Positions 1 to 8,575 of a DNA stretch of 29,188 nucleotides are shown piece after piece. Position 1 is the first letter of the stretch. Every line of letters begins with the position of its first letter. Both the position numbers and the translations under genes were made by a program. Source of the stretch: DASPXK01 sp035637315 (GTDB lineage Bacteria > Chloroflexota > UBA6077 > JACCZL01); NCBI GenBank assembly GCA_035637315.1, contig DASPXK010000033.1, forward strand, positions 1 to 29,188, written 5' to 3'. The notes below the pieces were generated by a model. It worked only from the letters and a program-made list of their open reading frames with translations, did no database searches and had not been told where the DNA came from.

Positions 1-1
1 C

Positions 2-1069
2 TGGATGGCCATCCTGCTGGCGGCGCTGTTTTTGGGCATCACTTACCTAGCCGCGCAGCTCGGCGTGGTTCCGCCGGTCGACGAGACCGAGTCAGTCCTG
101 TCGATCATCGCCAGATCCGTCTTTGGCGAAGGTCCGCTCTACTACCTGATGCAGGCCGCGACGATGCTGATCTTGATCCTGGCCGCCAACACCAGCTTTT
201 CGGACTTCCCACGCCTGTCGTGGTTCCTGGCGCGCGACCACTTCATGCCGCACCAGTTCAGCTTCCGGGGCGATCGCCTGGCCTTCTCGACCGGGATCAT
301 GATGCTCGGCCTGCTGTCGGGCTTGCTGGTGTTCTGGTTCGACGCCGAGACCGACGCGCTGATCCCCCTGTACGCCGTGGGCGTCTTCGTCTCCTTCACT
401 TGCTCGCAGGCCAGCATGGTCAAGCGCTGGTGGACCCGCCGTGAGCCCGGCTGGCGGACTGGAATGCCGATCAACGCGGTCGGCGCTATCACGACCGGAC
501 TGGTGGCGATCATCATCGGCGCCACCAAGTTCGTCCACGGGGCCTGGATGATCATCGTCCTGATCCCCGTCCTGGTCATCACCTTGCGCCGCATAAACGC
601 CCACTACATCCGCGTCTCGGACCAGTTGGCAATGGAGCCGACGGCCGAGAAGATGCCAGAGTTTCCCGAGCCGATCCTGGTGGTTCCGGTTCCAGGACTC
701 AACCGTGCCGTCGCCCGCACGCTCGGCTACGCCAAGTCGCTGTCCCACAACGTGACGGCCGTCCACGTGACCGACGATATGGAAGAGGCGGCCGCGCTCC
801 GGCGGCGCTGGAAGCAGTGGGGCGTCGACGTCCCGCTGGTGATCCTCGAGTCGCAGTACCGCTCGCTGACCGGGCCGCTGCTCCACTATCTCGACGCGCT
901 GGCCCAACAAGATCCGAGCGCCCCGATCACGGTCGTGCTGGCCGAGTACGTTCCCCGGCGCTGGTGGGAGTGGCCGCTGCACAACCAGACCGCCCTGCTG
1001 CTTAAGATGACCCTCTTCTTCCGCCCCAACACGGCCGTGATCGACCTGCCGTATCACCTCGTACGCTAG
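2..1069 (+). CDS. APC-superfamily permease with C-terminal USP-like domain (5' end outside window)
   Basis: The reading frame is open from the first bases of the window, so the N-terminal half lies upstream; the ATG at 5 is internal. The first ~200 residues hold at least five hydrophobic helices typical of the second half of an amino-acid/polyamine/organocation permease, with a cytoplasmic FSFRGDRLAFSTG loop that is common in this group. From about residue 220 a soluble domain begins (PEPILVVPVPGLNRAV..., then VTAVHV and VVLAEYVP) resembling the universal-stress-protein-like tail of many large bacterial APC permeases, probably a nucleotide-responsive regulatory domain. The substrate (amino acid or cation) cannot be told. 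The gene converges on the antiporter gene, with a palindromic repeat between them. Family is confident; substrate is not. Confidence 0.85.
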   Translation, partial: WMAILLAALFLGITYLAAQLGVVPPVDETESVLSIIARSVFGEGPLYYLMQAATMLILILAANTSFSDFPRLSWFLARDHFMPHQFSFRGDRLAFSTGIMMLGLLSGLLVFWFDAETDALIPLYAVGVFVSFTCSQASMVKRWWTRREPGWRTGMPINAVGAITTGLVAIIIGATKFVHGAWMIIVLIPVLVITLRRINAHYIRVSDQLAMEPTAEKMPEFPEPILVVPVPGLNRAVARTLGYAKSLSHNVTAVHVTDDMEEAAALRRRWKQWGVDVPLVILESQYRSLTGPLLHYLDALAQQDPSAPITVVLAEYVPRRWWEWPLHNQTALLLKMTLFFRPNTAVIDLPYHLVR

Positions 1070-1074
1070 TCGTC

Positions 1075-1133
1075 GTAGGGGCGCGATTTATCGCGCCCAA
1101 ACCCGCCGCGAGCGCGATAAGTCGCGCCCCTAC
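1075..1133. repeat. Inverted pair of GTAGGGGCGC palindromic arms, possible bidirectional terminator
   Basis: Two 22-bp arms (1075-1096 and 1112-1133) are inverted copies with a single mismatch. Each begins GTAGGGGCGC from its outer end and each is itself partly palindromic. The element lies between the convergent permease and antiporter genes, so it could end transcription from both sides, although no T-tract follows. The TAG in the right arm, read on the minus strand, is the stop codon of the antiporter gene. The pair at 8576-8762 has the same GTAGGGGCGC outer core. Confidence 0.8.
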
Positions 1134-2203
1134 TGCTGGGCAATCGGTAGGAAGAAGAACGCGCAGGCGATCATCAGGTACAGGGCGAGGAGCTGAGTCC
1201 CTTCCAGCCAATTTGAGCGGCCGTCCATCGCGATCAGGGCGAAGATGGCCGTCGTCAGCCCGAGCGCTAGCAGCTCCATCTGATGGAATACCAGGTCGAG
1301 CGGGTGCCCGAGCAGTAGACTGATGAACACGAGCAGTGGAGCTACGAAGACCGCGATCTGCGTCGACGAGCCGGCCGCGATCCCCATCGTCACGTCGATC
1401 CGGTTCTTGGCCGCCATCGTGACGGCGCTGAAGTGCTCGGCGGCGTTGCCGATCAGCGGCACGATGATCACGCCGACGAAGAATTCGCTCCAACCCAGGT
1501 CGCGGGTGACTGGCTCGACCGTGCGGACCAGCACTTCGCTTACGATGACCGTGGCGGCGGTCGCCGCCGCCAGCATGCCCACGGCGATCCAGCGGCGACG
1601 CCTGGAGTGATGCCTGGCGGCCACCTTGACCGCGGCGGGCGAGACGGCGGGCTGGTCCCAGAAGATGCTGTAGGCCAGGTAGGTCACGTAGGTCAGAAGC
1701 AAAATGCCGGCCACCAGCAGGCTCACATTCCCGACCAGTGACTGATCGGCCACGCTCCTGGCGAACACGGCTGGCAAAAAGAGCCCCGCCACGGCCAGGG
1801 CCATGAGCGTGGCGTGGTGGCCGGCCTCATGCCGCGCGAACCGCAGCGAGCCGTGCCGGACCCCACCCACCAGCATCGCCACGCCGAGCACCATCAGCGA
1901 GTTGCCGACGATCGAGCCCGTTATGGACGCTTTGACCAGGGCCAGCAGGCCATGTCGGATTGCCAGAACGGCAATGATGAGCTCTGCGGCGTTGCCGAAC
2001 GTCGCGTTCAGCAGCCCGCCCAGAGCCGGACCGATATCAGCCGCCAGCTCCTCGGTCGCTCTGCCAATCAACGCGGCCAAGGGGACCACGCCGAGCGCCG
2101 CGAGCGAGAAGACGAGTACGTGGGGAAGACCGAGCCAGTCGGCCACGAGCGCCAGAGGCGCCGCGACGAGCAGGAGCCAGAGCCAGTGATCGGCGAGCTT
2201 CAC
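1130..2203 (-). CDS. cax: CaxA-type calcium (cation)/proton antiporter
   Basis: A polytopic membrane protein of 357 residues with two homologous halves, each carrying the Ca2+/cation exchanger acidic motif: GNAAELI in the first half and GNAAEHFSAV in the second. These glutamates bind the cation in the CaCA superfamily. Length matches the CAX family. The protein would export Ca2+ (or a similar divalent cation) in exchange for protons at the cytoplasmic membrane. I prefer the GTG start at 2203 (VKLADHW...), which lies 13 bp after the upstream stop. The longer reading to 2281 adds a Cys/Arg/Ser-rich stretch that overlaps the DUF4337 gene and looks like noncoding extension. It probably shares a transcript with the DUF4337 gene. 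The stop codon lies in a palindromic repeat. Confidence 0.88.
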   Translation of the reverse strand: MKLADHWLWLLLVAAPLALVADWLGLPHVLVFSLAALGVVPLAALIGRATEELAADIGPALGGLLNATFGNAAELIIAVLAIRHGLLALVKASITGSIVGNSLMVLGVAMLVGGVRHGSLRFARHEAGHHATLMALAVAGLFLPAVFARSVADQSLVGNVSLLVAGILLLTYVTYLAYSIFWDQPAVSPAAVKVAARHHSRRRRWIAVGMLAAATAATVIVSEVLVRTVEPVTRDLGWSEFFVGVIIVPLIGNAAEHFSAVTMAAKNRIDVTMGIAAGSSTQIAVFVAPLLVFISLLLGHPLDLVFHQMELLALGLTTAIFALIAMDGRSNWLEGTQLLALYLMIACAFFFLPIAQQ

Positions 2204-2216
2204 ACGCGGCAGACGT

Positions 2217-2849
2217 CTAGCCGATCGGGAGCGGGGAGAACAGCAGGTAGCCGTTGACGAGCAACACAAACGCGACGGCACCTACCCCCAGGGCGAGCCA
2301 GAGCAGACGCCTCGATGTGGCCACGATGCTTACCGAGCCGAGCACGATCGCGATCTGAAAGATCGCCACCGACAGGTCGAAATTCGGGTCCTGTTGGATC
2401 GCGTGGTCGCGCCGCTTTTCGTAGGCCTGCGCGCGCTCGGTCAGCTCCTTCTTGCCCTCGCCGGTCGCCGGCTCGCTGTCGTAGCGCGCGATCGTCGCCT
2501 TGTATCGGTCGATCCTTTGCTGGATCTGCGCCTTGGCCTCGGGGGACAGGTTGGGCTCGATCAGGAGCACGGTCTCCAGCTCGTCGACGGCGAGCTGATA
2601 GCTGGTCTGGCGGATGTTCTTGGCCTGGAAGAACGCCCATGTGTCCGAGGCAAGGATGTTGGTGTTGGTCATCTCCTTGGCGGAGTTCTCACCGCTGATG
2701 CTGGCGATCGCCAGGAGCATCGCGAGGACCCCGATCAAGACCGCTGCCCTGCGGCGGAAACGGTCTACGTCGGCCCGCTGCCGCTCGCGCTGCTCCGCCT
2801 CATCGTGGGCTACCTCCTGGATATGATCCGCCGCGTCAGTTGGCTCCAT
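2217..2849 (-). CDS. DUF4337 family membrane protein
   Basis: A 210-residue protein: a charged N-terminus (about 1-33), a membrane helix near 34-52 (RRRAAVLIGVLAMLLAIASI), a conserved segment NTNILASDTWAFFQAKNIRQ, a long charged helical region, and two C-terminal hydrophobic segments (about 158-176 and 182-205). This arrangement and the DTWAFFQAK motif match DUF4337 proteins, whose function is unknown. A GGGA-containing purine-rich stretch lies just before the ATG. It is 13 bp upstream of the antiporter start, so the two are probably co-transcribed and possibly functionally linked at the membrane. Confidence 0.75.
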   Translation of the reverse strand: MEPTDAADHIQEVAHDEAEQRERQRADVDRFRRRAAVLIGVLAMLLAIASISGENSAKEMTNTNILASDTWAFFQAKNIRQTSYQLAVDELETVLLIEPNLSPEAKAQIQQRIDRYKATIARYDSEPATGEGKKELTERAQAYEKRRDHAIQQDPNFDLSVAIFQIAIVLGSVSIVATSRRLLWLALGVGAVAFVLLVNGYLLFSPLPIG

Positions 2850-2876
2850 GACTCTTCCCTCTTGAATCTCCCCAGT

Positions 2877-4073
2877 CTACATACCGCACGTCTTGCCCAC
2901 GAGCTCGGGTAGGCGGCGGGCCAGGGCCGCCGCGATCACCGCGTTGCCCTGTGGCGTGTAGTGGAAGCGGGCCACGCTACTGACGCCCGATCGCCGCGCC
3001 TCCTGGACCAGCTCGTCGGTGAGGTCGATCGTCTGGACACCCTCACGCCTTAGCCAGTCCAACAAAGGCGCGTACTCTGGCGCCTCGCCGCGCAGCGCCG
3101 CCTCGATTCCAGCCGCGGGGCTGAAGACCAGCACCACCGGGCTGCCTCCGTCGCGGCGCACCTGGCGGGCGAAGTCGATCAGCACCCGACCTGTGATCTC
3201 AAACGCCTCGCCCCGCTCGCGGTACGCCCACGCCATGCCATCTACGTCGGGGTCGCCGTGCTGTTCACGGTAGGCGGCGGTGCGGGCCAGGCGGACCAAC
3301 TGGAAGCCGTCGAGCGGGTTGGCGACCAGCATGCCGGGGAAATACCAACGGTCGTTCTGCCCCACCACTCGCTCGACCCAGCCCGGGTCCTCGAGCTGGC
3401 GCGGGTCGGTCGCTGGATTGGGCATCAGCGTCAAGCCATCACCATCCAGCAAGAAGCGCGGCTTGCTGGCGATGAGGTCCGTCTCGGGCACCAGAAATGG
3501 GCGGAAGCGATTGACCACCCGGTTGATGTTCTCGATCATGTAGCCGATCAACACGCCGCAGGTCTGAAGACGTGCCCCGTCGCGCTGATAGCGAAGCCAG
3601 GCCTGGTCCGGGCCATAGCCGGGCACGCCGAAGTTGAGCACCTCCGTGTTCGGCCACGCCTGCTCCAATTGGGTCGTCCAGCAGTCGGCCAGGTCCACCT
3701 CATGGCAGTAAGTAAATGAGTCGCCGAAGGCGGCAAGGCGGCGGAGGCCGGGCGCGGGCTGGGGCTCGTACTCGCGGTCGGACCGCAGACCGGCACGGTT
3801 ATTGTGATAGGTGACGTTGCCAGCTCGGCGGGTAATATCGGGCGTGGTGACCCAGCCCAGGCCCGCGTCGAAGCGGACATACGTATCGCCGACGACGAGG
3901 CGTTTGAAGCGCCGCTCGTGGTACGGGATCGGCAGCATCAGCTCGACCGGGACCGGCTGAGCGAATCGCAGCACGACCTCGGCCAGCAATAGGCCTGCGC
4001 CGACGCCAAGCAGCGCGAGACCGACGCGCCATAGTGCCGCTCTCACTTGGCCCTGGGTGGCCACGCCGGGCAT
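2877..4073 (-). CDS. Membrane-anchored SGNH/GDSL hydrolase family protein
   Basis: From the ATG at 4073 the product has 398 residues. A single hydrophobic helix at about 13-38 would anchor it, leaving an extracytoplasmic SGNH domain. Block I is AAFGDSFTY (Ser119 nucleophile), a Gly block follows in NFGVPGYGPDQ (about 148-156), and the C-terminal block with the catalytic His is FHYTPQGNAV. The usual Asp three residues before that His is not obvious. Such anchored proteins often act as acyl esterases or O-acyl transfer partners on surface glycans; the substrate here is unknown. A longer start at 4130 would overlap the cyclase gene by about 40 bp, so the internal ATG, 16 bp past the cyclase stop, is preferred. 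Confidence 0.72.
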   Translation of the reverse strand: MPGVATQGQVRAALWRVGLALLGVGAGLLLAEVVLRFAQPVPVELMLPIPYHERRFKRLVVGDTYVRFDAGLGWVTTPDITRRAGNVTYHNNRAGLRSDREYEPQPAPGLRRLAAFGDSFTYCHEVDLADCWTTQLEQAWPNTEVLNFGVPGYGPDQAWLRYQRDGARLQTCGVLIGYMIENINRVVNRFRPFLVPETDLIASKPRFLLDGDGLTLMPNPATDPRQLEDPGWVERVVGQNDRWYFPGMLVANPLDGFQLVRLARTAAYREQHGDPDVDGMAWAYRERGEAFEITGRVLIDFARQVRRDGGSPVVLVFSPAAGIEAALRGEAPEYAPLLDWLRREGVQTIDLTDELVQEARRSGVSSVARFHYTPQGNAVIAAALARRLPELVGKTCGM

Positions 4074-4089
4074 GGAGTCATGTCGGATC

Positions 4090-5025
4090 TCAAAAGATGG
4101 CGATCGGGTTGACGGCGGAAGCAGTCCCACCCTCGATGCGGAGTGGCGCGATCACCAACATGAACTCCCATCGGCGGCGGGCCGCGCACGCTTCGGCTAG
4201 GTCGTCGAGGTTCTGGTGATCGAGGAGCTGCATCCCCATCGCCACCAGCGTGAGGGTGTGAAAGGGCAGCCCGACGTCGGCCACGCCGTGGGGACGGAAG
4301 TCACTCGAGCCGTCACTCCCAAGCAGGGCAACGCCCCGCTCGCGGAGCCAGGGGCCGCAACTGTAATGGAGGCCGGCCAGACTTGTCCGCGTCTCCCATG
4401 GACCCGCGGCCCGCCGGCGCCGATGGCGCCCGGTCCGCACCAGCAGGATGTCGCCCTCTTCGACGCGCAGGCTGGCCGCGGACTCGGCAGCCTCCAGGTC
4501 ATCGGGGAGGATCGGCGTGCCCGGCTCGAGCCACTCGACGCCTTTGGTGAATGGGATGTCGAGCAGGACGCCGCGACTCACGATCCCGTCCTGGCCAATC
4601 GTGATACTGCTGGCCCGAGCCCCGGTCGACGTCACCAGACTGATCGGGCGGCCGTTGTACATCTGCCCCTGCCACGAGACGTGGCAGAGCGCGTCCAGGT
4701 GGGAGTGGGCCTGGCCGTGCGGCGCGATGCCCACGTAGTCCCCGGTCGAGCGCGATGGGTGCTCGTCGACGGCATCCCCGGCCCGCACCATCAAGTGCAC
4801 CGCGGGCGACGTGTTCTCTGCGTCGCCAACGGTGTTCAGCGGCCAGGCGCAGCTCACGGTGTGGCCCTCACGAACCAGACCGGCGGCACGAATACGATGC
4901 TTGGCGCTGATCAGGTTGAGGGCGCCGCGCTCGTCGTCGGGACCCCAGCGACCCCAGTTGCTGCATCGATCGAAGAGCGCCTGGAACTCCTCCAGGCTGA
5001 GTGAAGCGGGGCTAGTCTGGACCAC
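4090..5025 (-). CDS. Cyclase family protein (kynurenine-formamidase-like metal hydrolase)
   Basis: A 311-residue protein of the cyclase/KynB superfamily (PF04199 type). The metal-binding signature HGQAHSHLDALCH occupies about residues 103-115 of the chosen protein, followed by the typical GVLLDIP, GDILLVRTG and LGSDGSSD segments and a late H(T)L region. Family members hydrolyse amide or lactone bonds with Zn2+/Mn2+; N-formylkynurenine is one known substrate, but this long subgroup is largely uncharacterised. I chose the GTG at 5025 because a GGAGG sequence lies six bases upstream; a TTG seven codons earlier (5046) has no such site. It is divergent from the ECF operon across a 158-bp spacer and is followed closely by the SGNH hydrolase gene. 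Confidence 0.8.
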   Translation of the reverse strand: MVQTSPASLSLEEFQALFDRCSNWGRWGPDDERGALNLISAKHRIRAAGLVREGHTVSCAWPLNTVGDAENTSPAVHLMVRAGDAVDEHPSRSTGDYVGIAPHGQAHSHLDALCHVSWQGQMYNGRPISLVTSTGARASSITIGQDGIVSRGVLLDIPFTKGVEWLEPGTPILPDDLEAAESAASLRVEEGDILLVRTGRHRRRRAAGPWETRTSLAGLHYSCGPWLRERGVALLGSDGSSDFRPHGVADVGLPFHTLTLVAMGMQLLDHQNLDDLAEACAARRRWEFMLVIAPLRIEGGTASAVNPIAIF

Positions 5026-5183
5026 TGCACGCCTCCAGAGCCTCAAGGGGCGGCCTCATTGTCCCGTTGGTGGACGGCCGGCCGCAAGGTGGGCGAGTGA
5101 CGGCAAGGGCTTCGGCCAGTGCGCTATCATGCGCGGCGGACGGGCCAGAGCCCGGTTCGAAGAACAGACCAAGGAGTACGGCG

Positions 5184-5843
5184 ATGGAAAGCGCTGCTGA
5201 GGCTTCGAGCCAGTCGTCTGGGTTGGGGCGACTTGGATTCCGGCCCTGGACGACTCGCGACCTGGTCACCATCGCCCTGCTCATCGCCGTTGGCGGGGTC
5301 TTCAAGGGCTACTGGGGCGGCGTCCGACTGGCCCTCGAATCTTCGCTCGGGCCGCTCTTTACCGGCTGGATCATCGGGGCCGGCTTCTCGCTCTTCGGCG
5401 TCCTGCCGCTGCTCATCATTCCCAAGACCGGCGTCGCGACTGTCAGCATGGTGGCTGGCAGCGTCATCGAGCTGGCCGTGGGCAACCCGTTTGGCGTCGA
5501 GGTCTTCGTCTTCAACTTCTGGGAGGGCCTGGGCCCGGACATCATCCTGGCTTTGTTCTACCTGGCGAACGGTGGCCAGACCCCCGTCCTGGGCTGGAAG
5601 TTCGCGATCCTGGCCGGCATCGCCAGCACGTCCCTGGGAGCACCGTACACCCTGGTGACGCGTGGGATCACGGCCCTGATGCGTAATTTCGAGGGATACG
5701 GCCAGTATGCAGTGTGGCTGTTCCTGGCCAACCGCGTGCTGGGCGGCGTCATCTGCGGCGCTGCCGGCCTGGCACTCGCGAATTCGCTCCGCACGATGGG
5801 CGTCATCGGGCGGGAAGAGGGCTACCGGGTCGTCACCTCGTAG
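5184..5843 (+). CDS. ECF transporter substrate-binding (S) component, YkoE-like
   Basis: A 219-residue, very hydrophobic protein with about six membrane segments and the features of YkoE-type S components: TRDLVTIALLIAVGGVFKGYWG near the N-terminus, then IELAVGNPFGVEVF and EGLGPDI in the middle. YkoE proteins bind hydroxymethylpyrimidine or thiamine, so a vitamin B1 precursor is the likely ligand (inference). The ATG at 5184 is preceded by AAGGAG at 5171-5176 with seven bases between; upstream in-frame codons to 5067 lack membrane character and are rejected. The next genes encode a fused double ATPase and the T component, giving the ykoE-D-C order. No TPP-riboswitch core was recognised in the leader. 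Confidence 0.8.
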   Translation: MESAAEASSQSSGLGRLGFRPWTTRDLVTIALLIAVGGVFKGYWGGVRLALESSLGPLFTGWIIGAGFSLFGVLPLLIIPKTGVATVSMVAGSVIELAVGNPFGVEVFVFNFWEGLGPDIILALFYLANGGQTPVLGWKFAILAGIASTSLGAPYTLVTRGITALMRNFEGYGQYAVWLFLANRVLGGVICGAAGLALANSLRTMGVIGREEGYRVVTS

Positions 5844-5847
5844 GCCG

Positions 5848-5867
5848 AAGTCGAAGACTTTCGACTT
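5848..5867. repeat. Small hairpin between ecfS and ecfA
   Basis: An 8-bp perfect inverted repeat, AAGTCGAA and TTCGACTT, encloses the four bases GACT in the 32-bp gap between the S-component stop and the ATPase start. It resembles the AAGTCGAA-rich heptamer repeats in the glycosyltransferase gene near 9262-9336. It could be an mRNA stability or attenuation hairpin, but there is no T-tract. Confidence 0.6.
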
Positions 5868-5875
5868 GCCGTTTG

Positions 5876-7666
5876 ATGCTTGAGGCCGAGCGGCTGAGCT
5901 ACTGGTTTCCGTCCCGGGCCTCCACGCCCGTGGAGCCGAAGGGGATGGAGGCGCCGCCGATCGAGCGGGCCGCGCTCAAAGAGATCTCGGTCCGATTCCA
6001 GCCGGGGGAGTTCGTGCTCGTCGTCGGTCCGAGCGGTTGTGGCAAGAGTACCTTCATCCAGGCCCTGCTGGGGGTCGTTCCGGCCCTGACTGGTGGCACG
6101 GTCGCCGGGCGCGTGCGGCTCGATGGCGAGGAGGTGCTAGCACGGGGCCTGGCAGGTGTGGCCGGCAAGGTGGGGCTGGTGCTCCAGGACCCCGAGAGCC
6201 AGTTGACCAACCTGGACGTCGAAGGTGAGGTGGTCTTCGGCCCGGAGAACCTGGGGCTGCCTCGGGAGGAGATCGCCCGGCGGCTGGACTGGTCCTTGAC
6301 GGTGGCCGGGATCGGGCCGCTCCGGAATCGATTCGTCTATGCGCTGTCTGGTGGCCAGAAGCAGCGGGTCGCAATCGCGGCTGGCCTCGCGATGCGCCCG
6401 AGGGTGCTCTTGTTGGACAGCCCGACCTCGAACCTCGACCCGATCGGCGGCGAGGAAACCCTGAAGGCGATCGTCGACCTCTGGCGAGGTGGAGCGGTCG
6501 AGCTGATCGTGATGGCTGCTCACAAGATCGACGATGTCCTGCCGGTCGCCACCCGCCTGCTGGTGATGTCTGAGGGCCGGATCATTCTCGATGGGCCGCC
6601 GGAGTCGATCTTGACCCAGCATCTGCTAGCCCTACGCGACGAGCTCGGAATATTCGTCCCCGAGTTGTGCGAGCTGGCGGTCCTCTTGAACGCCGGCCAG
6701 GGCCAGCCAATCAACGTGGACGGGACAGCCGCGGCGCTGCGCGAAAGGGTAAGGGTAGGGCTTGCCCTACCCGTCGAGGGCGCAGCAAGCAGCACCCCTA
6801 CGGCGGCGCGGCAAGCCCTGCCCTTAACGGGCGGCCCACCGGCCGTCGAGGTGGCTGACCTGCACTTTGCCTACGAGCCGGGTCTGCCCGTGCTCAACGG
6901 CGTGTCGCTCTCGATCGAGCGGGGCCAGTTCGTCGCCTTGCTCGGGCAGAACGGGACCGGCAAGACCACCCTCGCCAAGAACATTGCCGGGCTGTATCGT
7001 CCGACGGGCGGGACGATTCGCGTGGGCGGCGTGGAGACGACCAGCTCCGCGACTTACCTGCGAAGTGGCAAGGTCGGCTACGTATTTCAGTACCCTGATC
7101 ACCAGTTCGTCGCGCTGACCGTCGCCGACGAGCTGGCCTACGGCCTCCGCGCGCGGGCGATCCCTGAGCCCGAGGTTGCCAAGCGAGTCGCGCTGATGCT
7201 CGAGCTGTTCAAGCTCTCGGCCCACCGCGACGCGCCGCCGTATGGGCTGAGCATGGGCGAGAAGCGGCGGCTCAGCGTGGCCACGATGCTGGTCCTCCGC
7301 CCTGATGTGCTGATCCTAGATGAGCCGACGACTGGCCAGGACCGCCACAACACGGTGGCCCTGATGGAAGTCCTGCGCCAGGAAGCACGTGAGCGCGGTA
7401 TGACAATCATCCAGATCACCCATGACATGGAGCAGGCAGCCGAGTACGCCGATCGGGTGATGGTTATGGACGGCGGCCGGATCGTCTTCGACGGCACGAT
7501 CGAGGCCCTGTTCGCCGACGCGGAGCTGCTCGAGCAGTGCCACCTCAAGCCAACCCCAACCAGCTCCGTCTGTCGCCTGGCCTGGCCCGAGCTGCAGATG
7601 GCCCCCGCCACGCCAGGCCGTCTGGCCCAGCTTCTCCCATCCCTTACCTTCCCTCTCCCAGAGTGA
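5876..7666 (+). CDS. Fused double ATP-binding subunit of ECF importer (EcfA-EcfA', YkoD-like)
   Basis: A 596-residue protein with two ABC ATPase domains. Domain 1 shows Walker A GPSGCGKST, Q-loop QDPES, signature LSGGQKQRV, Walker B VLLLDSPTSNLDP and H-loop AAHKID. Domain 2 shows Walker A GQNGTGKTT, Q-loop YPDHQF, signature LSMGEKRRLS, Walker B VLILDEPTTGQD and H-loop THDMEQ. The fused form and the GEKRRLSVATM signature are typical of YkoD-like ECF subunits that power vitamin import. In domain 1 the catalytic glutamate after Walker B is serine, which suggests one weak ATP site. The linker (about residues 285-320) is partly written by a palindromic repeat, and the last residues resemble a fragment of the CCCTCTCCC repeat. 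The ATG at 5876 lacks a clear ribosome-binding site. Confidence 0.9.
   Translation: MLEAERLSYWFPSRASTPVEPKGMEAPPIERAALKEISVRFQPGEFVLVVGPSGCGKSTFIQALLGVVPALTGGTVAGRVRLDGEEVLARGLAGVAGKVGLVLQDPESQLTNLDVEGEVVFGPENLGLPREEIARRLDWSLTVAGIGPLRNRFVYALSGGQKQRVAIAAGLAMRPRVLLLDSPTSNLDPIGGEETLKAIVDLWRGGAVELIVMAAHKIDDVLPVATRLLVMSEGRIILDGPPESILTQHLLALRDELGIFVPELCELAVLLNAGQGQPINVDGTAAALRERVRVGLALPVEGAASSTPTAARQALPLTGGPPAVEVADLHFAYEPGLPVLNGVSLSIERGQFVALLGQNGTGKTTLAKNIAGLYRPTGGTIRVGGVETTSSATYLRSGKVGYVFQYPDHQFVALTVADELAYGLRARAIPEPEVAKRVALMLELFKLSAHRDAPPYGLSMGEKRRLSVATMLVLRPDVLILDEPTTGQDRHNTVALMEVLRQEARERGMTIIQITHDMEQAAEYADRVMVMDGGRIVFDGTIEALFADAELLEQCHLKPTPTSSVCRLAWPELQMAPATPGRLAQLLPSLTFPLPE
6749..6828. repeat. 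Palindromic repeat inserted in frame in the ATPase linker
   Basis: The left arm (6749-6766 and on) contains a perfect palindrome at 6753-6772, GGGTAGGGC-TT-GCCCTACCC. The right arm at 6810-6828 is an imperfect inverted copy. The element has the same plan as the intergenic pairs at 1075-1133 and 8576-8762 (two inverted palindromic arms around a short spacer). It keeps the reading frame and encodes part of the loop joining the two ABC domains. Confidence 0.7.
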
Positions 7667-7692
7667 GGGCGATGCAGTGACTGGTCTATGAG

Positions 7693-8517
7693 ATGCCGCT
7701 AATCGAATTCGAGGAAGGCACGTCTTTCATGCACAAGCTCGACCCGCTCAGCAAGCTCGGTTGGAGCTTCGTCGTGCTGGTCTGGCTGCTGGCGATGCGC
7801 GACCCGGTGCCCGTGCTCGCCCTCGGGCTGCTGGTGATCGCGGTCGGCCGACTGGGTGGCGGACTGTCGGCCATCGAGCTGCTGCTGACGACCGCCAAGC
7901 TAAGCGTAATCGCCCTGCCAATCGTCCTGATTCAGGCGCTGCTGTATCCCGGCCAGACGGCGCTCGCCGCAGGACCTTTCGGCCCGATCACGCGCGAGGG
8001 GATCAGCTTCGGCCTGGCCATCGCGCTCAGGATCGTGGGTGTCGTCGCCGCCTCGACGATCGTATTCAAGACGACCGATCCACGCGACCTGGTGTACGGG
8101 CTGCACCGCCATCTTCACATTCCGTACCGATTCGCCTACATCATTTTCGCCGGGCTTCGCTTCATCCCGCTGATGCAGTACGAAGCAGCCACGATCCGCG
8201 AGGCGCAGACAGTGCGCGGCGTCTACCTGGCGCGGAGCCCTAGCCTGCTCGACCGACTCCGCGCCCTGCCCAGCAAGCCGCTGCAGTGGAAGACGTTCCT
8301 GGTCATGTTGATCGCCAACGGCCTTCGCCACGTGCCGGCCAGCACGATCGCGCTTGAAGTGCGCGGCTTTGGCCTGCACTCGCACCGCACCTTCTACCGC
8401 GAGCATCGCGTCGACCGGCGCGGGCCGATCTTCGCACTGGCCTGGCTAGCAGCGATGGTGGCCTACCTGGTCCTGACCGGGACGAGCCTGATGAGATCGG
8501 TCCAGTCGACGCTGTAG
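7693..8517 (+). CDS. ecfT: ECF transporter transmembrane (T) component, CbiQ/YkoC family
   Basis: A 274-residue membrane protein beginning FMHKLDPLSKLGWSF, the usual N-terminus of EcfT/CbiQ proteins. It has four to five hydrophobic helices and a cytoplasmic coupling region with the two short Arg-containing motifs (EAQTVRG near residue 177 and LEVRGFG near 224) that dock into the ATPase subunits. It would hold the S component and transmit ATPase movement. It is third in the S-A-T operon, 26 bp after the ATPase stop. The final helix (AWLAAMVAYLVLTGTSL) ends the protein, as usual for the family. Confidence 0.87.
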   Translation: MPLIEFEEGTSFMHKLDPLSKLGWSFVVLVWLLAMRDPVPVLALGLLVIAVGRLGGGLSAIELLLTTAKLSVIALPIVLIQALLYPGQTALAAGPFGPITREGISFGLAIALRIVGVVAASTIVFKTTDPRDLVYGLHRHLHIPYRFAYIIFAGLRFIPLMQYEAATIREAQTVRGVYLARSPSLLDRLRALPSKPLQWKTFLVMLIANGLRHVPASTIALEVRGFGLHSHRTFYREHRVDRRGPIFALAWLAAMVAYLVLTGTSLMRSVQSTL

Positions 8518-8575
8518 TTTAGCCAGTGTCTCGCGGCTCAAGGCGAGGTGGTCTGCGGTGCATCGAGCACAGGGT

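Noticed and set aside
92..1057. 321-residue minus-strand open frame opposite the permease
   Set aside because: The composition is a GC-rich antisense shadow (Arg/Gly/Asp/His-rich, no domain), while the plus-strand frame is a clear membrane protein.
2204..2281. Extended start of the antiporter gene
   Set aside because: The added residues overlap the DUF4337 gene and do not resemble the CAX N-terminus.
5067..5183. Longer N-terminus for the ECF S component
   Set aside because: The extra 39 residues are polar and unlike the family, and AAGGAG is well placed for the ATG at 5184.
5026..5183. TPP or other riboswitch ahead of the ECF operon
   Set aside because: No conserved riboswitch core could be found by eye in the 158-bp leader.
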